From contig JAPTJF010000078.1 in the NCBI GenBank assembly GCA_029339195.1, forward strand, positions 62,001-126,000: a stretch of 64,000 nucleotides of DNA, read 5' to 3'. Numbering within the stretch: the first letter of the stretch is position 1; every line of letters starts with the position of its first letter. Positions 1-9,760 of the stretch are shown here, piece by piece. The position numbers were made by a program, and so were the translations under genes. The stretch comes from Micractinium sp. NFX-FRZ (lineage: Eukaryota > Chlorophyta > Trebouxiophyceae > Chlorellales > Chlorellaceae). The notes beneath the pieces are model-generated. The model was not told the DNA's origin. It searched no databases and was given only the letters and a program-made list of their open reading frames with translations.

Positions 1-350
1 AGGAGCAGCTGTCGGCGGGGAGGCGCGTGCGTCAGACAGCCACTGATGTCGTGTTTGCTACAGAAGCAGACGCAAGCGTAGCCGAAGCCTCGGACGCTCC
101 AAGCTGGCGGAGCACTCAATCGCAGCGGAAGGGAACCAAGTGCAGGATGAGATTGCCCAAAAAGTGGAGGCTCAATACCGCAGCGCGCACGGCGATAAAT
201 CGGGTCTGTTTCCAGACTGCAGTTTCATTTCCTGGCGCAGCACGGCCAGCGTGCTGCGCGTTCCCAAACAAGCCCATCACCCCCCGGTTCGTCCAATTCG
301 AAGGCCCAGCGGCCTGGCGCAACGCACTTTACAGGGGCGTTGCACAGACA
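1..350. other. 5' flank of the U2AF65-like gene
   Basis: The reading frame of the first exon stays open upstream to about position 27, but the resulting residues have no RS or acidic character and look like leader sequence. The chosen ATG at 351 begins the acidic Ala/Gly/Glu-rich N terminus. The stretch probably holds promoter and 5' UTR; no other gene is supported. Confidence 0.4.
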
Positions 351-3327
351 ATGGCGGACGAGCATGAGAACAAAGAGGGGACGCCAGAGGCGGGCAGTCC
401 ACCTCCCGAGGCGCCAGTCGAGGCGCCTGCGGCTGTAGCAGAGGCGGAGGGCGGCGATCAGGGCGCGGGGGCAGGCGAAGAGGGTGACGCACCGATGGCC
501 GACGCCCCCGCCCCACAGGGCGAGGGTGGCGACGCAGCAGCGGGGGGTGAGGCCGCTGGCGAGGGTGCCGAGGGCGCTGAGGCGGCGGCGGGCGGCGAGG
601 ACGGTGACAAGGCGGAGGCGGAGAAGGGCAGCGAGGAGAAGCGGCGCGACCGCAGCCGCAGCCGTGAGCGCCGCCGCCGCAGCCGCAGCCGTGAGAGGCG
701 TGCTGGTGGCGTCCGGCGCCGCAGCCGTTCACGCAGCCGCGACCGTCGCCGGCGGCGCAGCCGCAGCCGGGACAAGCGCCGCAGCCGCTCGCGGAGCCGG
801 GACCGCCGCCGGGGTGGTAGCAGGTGAGGCCTGCCCTGTTCCATGTGTAGAGTTTGCAGTAAGGCAAGGAAGACGGCTGCCCTGCTGCCAACTGCAGCCA
901 ACTGGCTGCCTCTGCCTGCCCGCTGAGTTGGCCAGCCGTTTCCGCCCGCCCAGCCTTTTGGCTGTCCACACGCCCACCCCTCACGCCTCCCCTGCCCTGC
1001 TCCTGCCCCCGCAGGCGCTCGCGCAGCCGCTCCCGCGGTGGCCGCCGCAGCCGCTCCCGCAGCCGCGACAAGGTCGTGATCGAGCGCGCCCCGGTGTACG
1101 AGATCCAGCGCGTGAGGCCCGAGGACCGCGCACCCATCGCGCCCATCGTGCCCATCATGCCCACCATGCCCTCGCTGGGTGCGTGGGCGGGTGGGACCTT
1201 TTGTTAGCCAACCAAAGCATGTGTGGTAGTGGAAAAGGGATGCCATTGCAACAAGGGCGGGTGGGCGGGCCCGGCTGGTGGGCTGGCTGGTTGGAGGGTG
1301 GGCTGGCTGGTTTGCCTTCCGGCCCACACTCCGCCCGTACTCTCCTGCTCTTGCTGCCCACACCTTGTTGCCAGCTGTGTGCCGTACCAGGAGGTGCCTG
1401 CCCCATGCTAGCCAACGCTTCGCACGCCACGCACTTACCGCCCCGCCCCTCATGCCTGCCTTCCCCCTTCCTGTCCGCCTGCAGCCGGCCTGGGCGGCCT
1501 GCCCAACATGCCCAACATCCCCGGCATGCCCGGCCTCAACCCCCTCATGCCCAACCTCATGACCGCCGTCAACCCGCAGCCCGTGCAGGTGTGTGCGCGT
1601 GTTCTGGTGGGGAGAGAATGGCCGCGGGGAGGGGGCGGGGCCACAAAGGGGCGCGCATGCATGGAGATTGGCACCGCGCGCAGCATTTGCTTGTTTGGCA
1701 GTCGAGGCCCCTGGCACTGCCGAGTGGAATAATTGGATTTCAAACCTGTGAATCCACCAGCTGCATCTGTGTTGCCTTCCCCCCGCCCCACCGCTGCAGC
1801 CGCGCACGCAGATTGGGCAGCTGAGCCAGATGACGCGCCCCCTGCGCCGCCTGTACGTGGGCGGCCTGCCCACCCCCTGCTACGACTTCATGCTCACCAC
1901 CTTCCTCAACCAGGTGAGTCGTGCGGCCATCAATCGGAAAGCAAAAAGCGATAGACAGACAGACAGACAGAAGAAGTTCCAAGAAGCGCCGCTGTGGGCT
2001 CTTGCTCCTGCCCGCTGCCCTGCCTAAGCCATGCGCCCATGCACGTGCCCGCCAGTGCGCCTTACCGGCCCCCTCCGCTCCCTCGCTCCCTCTCCTCCTC
2101 CCTCCTCCCTCCCTCGCATGCTCGCCTGCGCCAGGCAGCGCCCGGGGGCTCAGCCTGCCTCCCTCGCCGTGTCGCGTTCGCTTGCCTGCTCGCTTGGACA
2201 GCTCGGGCCTCCCCCTCCTCCCCTCCCTCCCCTCCCGGCTGCCCGCCCTGCTTGCGCGCCTCCCTCCCCCCAAGCCTCCGCCCCTCCCCCTCCCCTCGCC
2301 TGCGCGCCTGCCTCTCCTCCCTCGCCTGCGCCCCTCCTTCCTGCCTGCTCCCCTCCCTCCCTTCCTCCCTTCCCCCCTCCCCCTCCTCCCCTCCCCCTCC
2401 CCCTCCCCTCCCCCCGCTCACCGCTGCCCACCCTTCACACACGCAGGCGCTGATGGCGCTGGGCATCTGCCAGGCCCACGGCAAGACGCCCATCATCAAC
2501 TGCCAGGTCACCCCCGAGCGCAACTTTGCCTTTGTCGAGTTTGGGTGAGCACATGGGGTGGGTTCAGTGGCCGCAGTGGCAAGGGGCAGGGGCTTGGTAT
2601 TTGGGGAGCAACCTCTCAACAGCGGGCAGTTCAGCAAACTTAGGCCTGTGCTTTATCACTGCACGGCGTCTGCGGCTTGCTGCCTGTGCTCAGCACGACG
2701 GGCGTGTCACACTCTCGCTGCCAGCACCTCCTCCCATCATCCTCACCTGCCGTTCTTTACCGCCCCCACCCCCTGCAGCGACACCTCTGACGCCACCGCA
2801 GCGCTGCAGCTGGACGGCATCCCCTTCCGGGGCATGACCCTCAAGATCAAGCGCCCAAAGGACTACACTCCGCCCTTCGGGGTGAGCTGAAAGGGGGGGG
2901 GAGGAGGGGGAGGGGAGGGGAAGCACGGGGAACTTGCGGGGGTTCTCTGGGCGCGTGCTGTGCACAGCACACCTCCCTGCGCTTTTTGCACGTCCCTCCA
3001 CGCGCCTCGTGCTCTGCCGCACCCTCGCCCTCACCGCCCTGACCCACCCCGCCGCCGCCCCCGCCCCTCATGCAGGCCCCCCCGGACCCCACCCCCCTGG
3101 GCCCCACCATCATGGCCCAGCTGCTGGCCGCCAACCCTGGAGTGGGAGGCGAGGGCGCTGCCGCCGGAGGGGCCGCTGCTGCCGTCCCCGGCGGCGTGGC
3201 GCTGCCTCCCGGAGGCCTGCCCATGCCGGGCGCCGGCATCCCGGGCGCGGCGGCCATGGCGCCGGGGGCGCCCCCGCTGCCTGGCATGCCGCCGCTGCCG
3301 GGCATGCCGCCGCTGCCCGGCATGTGA
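351..3327 (+). CDS. U2AF2: U2AF large subunit (U2AF65)-like splicing factor with one RRM
   Basis: Exons 351-823, 1015-1178, 1485-1588, 1800-1913, 2447-2544, 2779-2881 and 3076-3327 join in phase to 435 residues. U2AF65 binds the intron polypyrimidine tract in the nucleus and recruits U2 snRNP. The order seen is an acidic N terminus, an Arg-Ser domain (about residues 90-175), a Met/Pro/Asn-rich linker, one RRM (about 258-350) with RNP2 LYVGGLP and RNP1 NFAFVEF, then a Gly/Ala/Pro tail ending in repeated PPLPGM. RRM1 is U2AF65-type: it is preceded by QMTRPLRRLYVGG and ends in LKIKRPKDY. Unlike the usual family (about 475-570 residues), RRM2 and the C-terminal UHM are absent, and the linker has no Trp that could serve as the U2AF35-binding ligand motif. 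A specialised paralogue or an alternative terminal exon is possible. Confidence 0.9.
2064..2446 (+). repeat. very long pyrimidine-rich tract in U2AF65-like intron 4
   Basis: About 380 nt, almost all C and T (runs of CCCTCC and CCTCCT), precede the acceptor of exon 5, the exon that completes RRM1. A few internal AG dinucleotides occur near 2132, 2150 and 2200. Such a tract is the natural ligand of U2AF65, so autoregulation is conceivable but is inference. Confidence 0.7.
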
Positions 3328-3972
3328 GCAGCGGCGGGGCAAGAGCGAGCGAGCGGCTCACGGCTTGCCAGCCGTGCACAGTGATAGCTCTGGAGGTCAC
3401 CCTGTGTGCTGATTCGCCGCCACCCGGGGCAGCCATTTGTGGCTGCTGCCCGGTGGCGGGGGACGCACCGCGTGCCTCGCCCCCCTTGTTTTTTCTTGCT
3501 GCCTGCTATTGCTGATGCCTGCACATTCCCAACTGCTGATGCCTGCTACTACTGTGTTGCGCCATGCACAGGCCCCCTGGCTGCGGGTGGCAGCTGCCAG
3601 CAGCCATCATTCCGCAGTGGGAGGCACGCACGCTTGCTGTCTATGCCTGCCCAAGTAATTGATTGCAACAGTATGCCTACACGCTAGCCAGCAGCGCATG
3701 CAGCAGTGGTGTTGCCACACCTGCACCCAGGCTGACAGCGAGGAGGCCGGTCTGGGAAGGCGGGCGTCCTGGCTGGGCCCTGCTATGCAGCACAGCACGC
3801 CAGCCGACCAGCGCGCGCCCACTCCACCCAATTCTGATTTGCATCTGTCGTAGGGAGGATATTTCTCGCTGCTTTCACAGAGGACACCTCATTTTGCAAG
3901 GCCACTGCGAACACTACCCTCCTCTTCAGCGCATTGCAGCTCGTCGCAACAGAGCAGCAGTGCCCGAGGACA
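3328..3972. other. intergenic: U2AF65-like 3' UTR and Tab2 promoter
   Basis: No coding pattern is seen. The stretch separates two genes on the same strand, so it should hold the 3' end of the first and the promoter of the second. No convincing TGTAA element follows the stop. Confidence 0.4.
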
Positions 3973-6900
3973 ATGCTGGCCTCATGTGCAGTGCATAGCC
4001 GCGGGGCAGCGCCCTCCCTGGCCAGCCTATCCCAGCAGCCTATCCCCAGCGCCGCGGCTGTGCGCGCCCCTGCCGCCTGGAGCGTCTGCCGCGCACCCAC
4101 GACAGCAGCACTAAGCAGCGCCAGCAGCAGCAGTGGCAGCAGCCTGGGCAGCGGCGCCGCCGCGCAGCGGCGGCAGCGGCAGCAGCAGTGGCGGCGCGCC
4201 GCCGAGGGCGGCGCAGCCCCAACAGTGGCCGATGCTGAGCCCAGCAGCAGCGGCAGCAGCAAGACCGTGCCGAAGGCGGATGTTTGGGAGCTCGACTTTT
4301 GCAGCCGCCCGATCCTGGATGAGCGTGGCAAGAAGGTGTGGGAGCTCATCATTTGCGACCCTCAGCGCACCTTTGAGTATGCCCAGTACTACCCCAACAA
4401 CAAGATCAACAGCGCAGAGGTGAGAAGGGTGGCTGGCTGGGAGGTAATAGCTGTGTGGCTGCACCCCATGGGCAATGGCAGCAGGTGCGCGTATGGGCGC
4501 ATGGGCGGATATTGACACGTGGCCCAACAACAACAGCAGCACAGACGAAGGATGCGGCGGAAGAGTGTGCTGCTGCGGCCATAGCTGCTTGGCCATGCGC
4601 TTGCATCACGCCACTGACAGCGGCATGTGTGTTTCAATCTTCCCATGTTGCAGCTGAAGAAGGCTCTCGAGGCGGTGCTTGCGCAGCCGGGCGCGGTGAA
4701 GCCCACCACCGCCCGCTTCTTCCGCGGCCAGATGCAGACCATCATCTCCCGCGCCCTCTCCGACCTGGGCATCACCCCCATGCCCTCCCGCCGCTGCTTC
4801 ACCCTCATGAGTGAGTTGGCAGGCTGGTGGGTGGGCGGGTTTATGTTGGGGTTCCGTTGGCGTGGGGCCAGGGAGGGCGGCCTGGGCCCGCCCCCGCCCC
4901 GAAGCCCTCCCGTTGCTGCTGCACGCTTGGGAACGAGTGTTCGCTTGCGCGGCAGCTGCTTGGCTTGCTTTCTTGCTGCCCCAGCCGCCGCTGCGAGGCG
5001 AGGGTGGGTGGCTGGGTGCTCAAACCGTAGTCAGTCAAAGCAAGAACGACATTTTCCAATGCAACACACAACAACTTCAATTCTCTTGCCTGCAGGCTGG
5101 CTGGAGGGCCGCATGGAAAGCGTCTGTGCCTCGCACCCCGGCTACTGCGGCAAGGCCTCCACCCTTTCCCCCTCCCTCAATCAGCCACTCACGCAATGCA
5201 TGCCATGCGACTCTTGCCTGCCTGCAGACTGGCTGGAGGACCGCATGGAGAGCGTGTACACGTCACACCCGGGGTACAGCGACAAGGCCTCCACCCTCTT
5301 CACAATTGACCTGGGCGCGCCCGAGGAGCTGCCCGACGCGCTGCGCGGCGAAAAGTGGTCGTTTGTGCAGCTGCCGCTGGCCACCCTGCAGCAGGTGAGG
5401 AGGCTGTGCTCCCTGTGGGGGAGGCGAGGGAGGCCGTTAGGTGTGCGTGCGCACGCAGCAGCAGCAGCACCTCGTTTTGTGTGCAGCTGCCGCTGGCCAC
5501 GCTGCAACCTGCGCTGCTGCATGCATGTGCAGTGCACAGCAGGCGGTGTGTGTGCAGCCGCATGCATGCGCAGCATACCGCAAACCCCACGGAACTGCAA
5601 CGCTCGTCTCCTCTGTGCAGGAGCTGGCTGACGTGGCGGCTGGGCGGGCGTTTGGGGCCACCCTGGATTTGGAGGCGGTGCGTCAGGAGCTCAAGCCAGA
5701 CACACTCATCCCCGGCGTCGCCGTCTACAGGTGAGGATGGTGCAGGCCGGGCGGGCGGGCTGCTGGCCTGGCCGGCACCACCGCGTGGTGTTCTGGCTGT
5801 CTTCTTTGCTCTTGCTGTGTTTGTGGGGTGCGCCTCCGTGGCCCCTTGGCTGGCTCGCTTGCACTCGTCGTCTGGTGAGCCTTGCACAACTTGCCCTGGG
5901 CCGTGGTTGGCCGCAGTCTGCCCAGGCATGCTGGCCTGTGATTCAGGCGTTTCCTGCCTCCCCCGTGGTTCAAGCTTCCTCAGCTGACTCGCGGCCCTCA
6001 CCCCGCGCCCTCTTGCCTTCACCGGGCCCTCCCCTCCCTGCAGCCGCCGCGCCGACCCCCTGGCTGCGTGGACCAACGGCCTGGACCTGGCGGCTGTGAA
6101 GGCTGACACCGACCGCGCCTTCCTCATCTTGGAGACGGGCTTCAACGACCGCTGGAGGTGAGCGCGGAAGCATGGCTGAAAGGGGGCAGGGGCAGGAGGA
6201 TGAAGGCAGGCAGTGGAGACCGGCTTGAACGACCTCTGGAGGTGAGGGCAGAGCATTGTTGAGTGGGGGGGCGGAGCAGGGGAAGGGCAGGAGGAGGGCA
6301 GGCCGTGAAGGCAGCGTAGCGTGGGTGTGCAGGAGGAGGGCAGGCGGTGGAGCGGCGGGGGTGGGCAGGTGAAGCTTGATGGATGGGCGGGCGGTGGGAG
6401 GGCATCGCTCATTCTGGAGACTGACATCAGCAAACGCTGGCAGTGGGTGGGAAGGGGAGGGGTGTGGCCGGCCCGGGTAACGCTTGCTGGGCGGCAGTGT
6501 GCAGCAGGAGCGCTGTGGGCTGCGTCTCGCCTCGCCTCCCGCCCCCTCCCGCACTCATCCTCCCCTTGTGTATGCGCCCTTCCAGGCATGGCGCCTGCCG
6601 CCGCCATCCTGCCCTCCCTCTCCTTATTGTTCATGCCCTCTCATAATACCACCGCCCCTTTACCCGCCCCCGTGCGTCCTGCCAGGTATGGCGCCTACCG
6701 CCGCACCCTGGAGACCACGGCAGAGGCCCAGGCCTGGGAGCAGGCCAAGCAGGCTGTCGGGTGAGCACTGTTGCAGTACCATTGCAGTACCACTGCAGTA
6801 CCGTTGTGGCATCCGGGGGCTGCAGGGGTGCACTGTGGGGGCAGAGGCCAAGCTGGGCCGCCGGCTGAGCCACACGCTTCATTCAGTCTCAGCCCCCCTC

Positions 6901-7215
6901 TTCGAGGCCCCACTGCGGCATGCATGCATGTTGGGTTGCTGGGCAGGCGCTAGGCCCGAGCACCCTGCATGCCACACGGCGGTATGCCTGCACCTGCTGG
7001 CCTCCACGCCTGCCTGCCTGCCTGCCTGCCTGTTGATGCACCCCCCGACGGGCCTCATCACTCTCCGCCCCTGCTGTCGCCCTGCCTCCCTGCCCACCTG
7101 CCTTGTGTCTTGTTGGTGCAGGGGCCTGCACTTCCTGGTGGTCATGCCTGACGAGGAAAGCGAGGTGTGCAGCGGCATCTGGCTGCTGCTGGACCGCACG
7201 CCGCCCAACGTGTGA
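3973..7215 (+). CDS. TAB2: Tab2/ATAB2-like RNA-binding protein for photosystem I mRNA translation
   Basis: Exons 3973-4419, 4654-4810, 5228-5394, 5621-5730, 6044-6157, 6686-6760 and 7122-7215 give 387 residues. In Chlamydomonas, Tab2 binds psaB mRNA in the chloroplast and is needed for translation of the PsaB reaction-centre protein; land-plant ATAB2 acts similarly. The family start motif WELDFCSRPILDERG is present near residue 105, and the C terminus has the family block GLHFLVV..GIWLLLD. The first ~95 residues are Ser/Ala/Arg-rich with few acidic residues, a likely plastid transit peptide. The first in-frame ATG after an upstream TTG was taken as start. Introns carry five degraded copies of exon edges (separate entry). 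A TGTAA signal lies 187 bp past the stop. Confidence 0.93.
5088..6612 (+). repeat. five degraded exon-edge copies in Tab2 introns
   Basis: Copies lie at 5088-5172 (acceptor plus start of exon 3), 5481-5509 (end of exon 3), 6212-6251 and 6408-6450 (end of exon 5) and 6579-6610 (acceptor plus start of exon 6). The first encodes a recognisable WLEGRMESV, against WLEDRMESV in the real exon, and keeps a CTGCAG acceptor but has no donor. The copy at 6212-6251 keeps the GTGAG donor. All are in the same orientation as the gene and next to the exon they resemble. Confidence 0.85.
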
Positions 7216-8832
7216 GGAGCCACGCTGCGCGCTCCGCAGCCTGCCCGCGCGCCACCCTGGCAGGCAGCTAGCGAAGATTGCACGCGTGTGTGTGTGTGTT
7301 TGGGCGGCGGCACGGCTCAGAGCGAGTGCTCACAAACCGGGCCCGCTTTATCTGTCGCCACGTGCATTCCAATAGCAATGGGGCCACAGCCGCCTGCATT
7401 TGTGTAAGCAGGCCGCCACCTCAGCGTGCCGCAGAGCAGGAGGCAGCGGGTTGGGCCTCCAGCCTTGTGCGCGCAACACAGCAGCCAGCCAGCTTGGCTG
7501 CCAGGGAAACCGAGCAGCGAGTCCGTCCAGCACTCGGGGCTATCAAAGGGAGAGCAGCACCACAGCCCTTTCATGAGGCATGCCGCGATCTCAGCGGGCA
7601 GAGCAGGAGGCGCATGCAAATCATGCTCAACGGCGAGCAAGATGGCTTAGCCTGCCCACAGCGCAACTACACTCTCTCCCTCGTCTTGGTGCCTGGGCGC
7701 GGTCAGTTACAGAGCGGCAGGTTGGTACGTGTCAGCTAGCTCTGGTCAGCGGAGTGTGGGGGAGGGGTGCGCTGGCAGGACATGTGTTGTGCGCCTCCTG
7801 GGGAGAGCATGCCCTGCCGGCAGGCAGCAAAAGTATCGTGTGCTGCCTGCCGCGCCAGGGTTTCGAGGCGGGCGGGGCGCACGTGAGAGCCTGGGTGCCC
7901 CGAGGGATTCAGGGGTGAGGGAGAGCTGCGGGAAGAAGGGAGGGTAAGAGTGGAGCTCGGGTGCTGCTGTTCTTGGGCCTTCAGAGGCAGGTGGGAGAGA
8001 AGAGAGCACGCGCAAAGTTGAGTTGAGTTTGAGTTGTGGGAACAGGGTCACCGGGAAAAGGGTGAGAAGCTTGGGGAGGTGGCGCAGGGTGGCCCCTGGA
8101 TTGATTGGGACAGCTGGGAGGGGCGCGACTGGAGAAGTTGATGCAAGGTGGAGCGCACAAGGTAGGAAAAGAGGTGTCTGCAAAGGGCTGCGGAGCGTGT
8201 TGGGGACGCAAGGGAGGTTCATGGCTGCGGACAGGGATGAAAAACGCACAGGATGAGGGGCCGAAGGGATGGACCAGGGGGGTTGAGATGCAGGGCAGAA
8301 GAGACGGGGGGGCAAGAGAGGGCGAGAACACACATGCCTTGCACGCAAGCGGCACGTGAGGAGGGGGAGCACACTTCGGGGGGAGCCGATGGATGGACAG
8401 AGTGCATGTGAGACGGAGGAAACAAATTCGTGGGGGCACTGCGCCTGCGCCAGCAAAAGGGGGGTACGGCAACGACAATGGGGTGCGCACAGTGGTGCGA
8501 ATCAAGACCAGGGTTTCAGGGCCACGTGGCCAGCTGGGTGGGAGGCAGCACAGCCAGCTGGCCGGCCGGCAGGGGAAGCGCCAGAGGGCGGGCGAACCAC
8601 AGGGGGAAGCTGCGGTTGCAGCAATCCCACAAGGCCCGCCAGCCCTCACCAAGAGAGAGAGAGACGAGCGAGTGTTGAGGCCCTATAAACAGACAGGTTG
8701 GAAGGATAAGGAGCAATCAAGCGCCATTAGAAGGGGGCTAAGAAGGGGCTACTCAAAACGAGGGGGGTTGGTGGGTGGGTGGGTTTCAAGGGGGCGTCGT
8801 CGTGCCGGCCGCCGCTGCGCTGACCGCCCGCA
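7216..8832. other. convergent intergenic region between Tab2 and the RWP-RK gene
   Basis: A TGTAA element at 7403-7407 probably ends Tab2 transcripts. From about 7740 to 8800 the plus strand is strongly purine-rich (GGGAG, GGTGAGAAG-type runs) with no credible exon series on either strand. It may include a long 3' UTR of the minus-strand gene; a minus-strand TGTAAC occurs near 7704. Confidence 0.45.
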
Positions 8833-9729
8833 TCACTTGTCTGCTGGCGGCCGCGAGACAGCACCCGAGCTGAAGGCAGGCCCGTTCTGGGGCCCTGTGG
8901 CGCCTCCGGCGCCGCCCGTTGCTGTGGCGGTGGCGGCCGGCCCGTTGCCTCCTCCGTTGAAGTCAAACGCTGACAGGCCCAGCTGGCTCAGTCCGCCCAG
9001 GTTGCTGAGGGCCAGGCGAGGGGAGTTGCCAACACTCAAGTTCCCGACTGCACAGGCGGGGTTGGGGTGGGGCAGAGCACAGAGGTGGCTTCAGTGAGGG
9101 CAGGGTTGCAGGGTTGCAGAGAGATGGAGGGGCTAGGCTGGGGGCTGGGGCCCCGGGCCTGGCTGCGGCGCCAGCGTTCAAGCGTGCACATCCTCCAAAG
9201 CTGCCTCCAGCAACCGCCCACCAAGCCGTCAGCTTCCCTTGCACCCTCACACGCCTGCCTTGCTCCACTTCCGCACCCGTCGCGTTGCCCACCCATCCCC
9301 CTTTCAGTCTGTCCGGCCTACACCCCCACACCAAGCAGCCACCACGCCACGCTCACCACCGTCGCGCCACCACTCCTCCCAACCTACACTGGCAAACACA
9401 GCCACCCACCACTGCGCCCGCGGTCCGCACCCAACACCTCTCGACCTCAGCAATGCCCTCTCTCGACCGCAGCAGCCACCCGCCACAGCCACCCTCGCAC
9501 CTGACATCTCGAAATCTGCGGCTGCCAAGATGTCCAGCGAACCCATGCCCTGCCCCACGCTCTGGTTCAGTTTGCTGTCCGCCCGGCGGGGCAGGCCGAG
9601 GTTGCTGAGGAGCGGCGCCGGTGGCAGCGGCGACGAGCGCGGCGGCAGCGGCAGCGGCACGGGCATCGGCAGCGAGCCGTGCGCCGCCAAGCTCTGCGGC
9701 GCGTGCGGCGGCAGGCCGCCGCCGCCGGG

Positions 9730-9760
<31 letters not shown>

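Noticed and set aside
458..1873. Long minus-strand open frame opposite the U2AF65-like gene
   Set aside because: Arg/Pro/Ser low-complexity sequence caused by GC-rich codons; the plus strand has RS and RRM exons with good splice sites.
5096..5200. Alternative exon of Tab2
   Set aside because: Coding similarity and an acceptor exist, but no GT or GC donor follows before the frame is lost, and the real exon is complete. Treated as an echo.
7740..8800. Open frames on both strands of the purine-rich intergenic block
   Set aside because: Frames exist only because of biased base composition; no domains, transit peptides or consistent splice sites.
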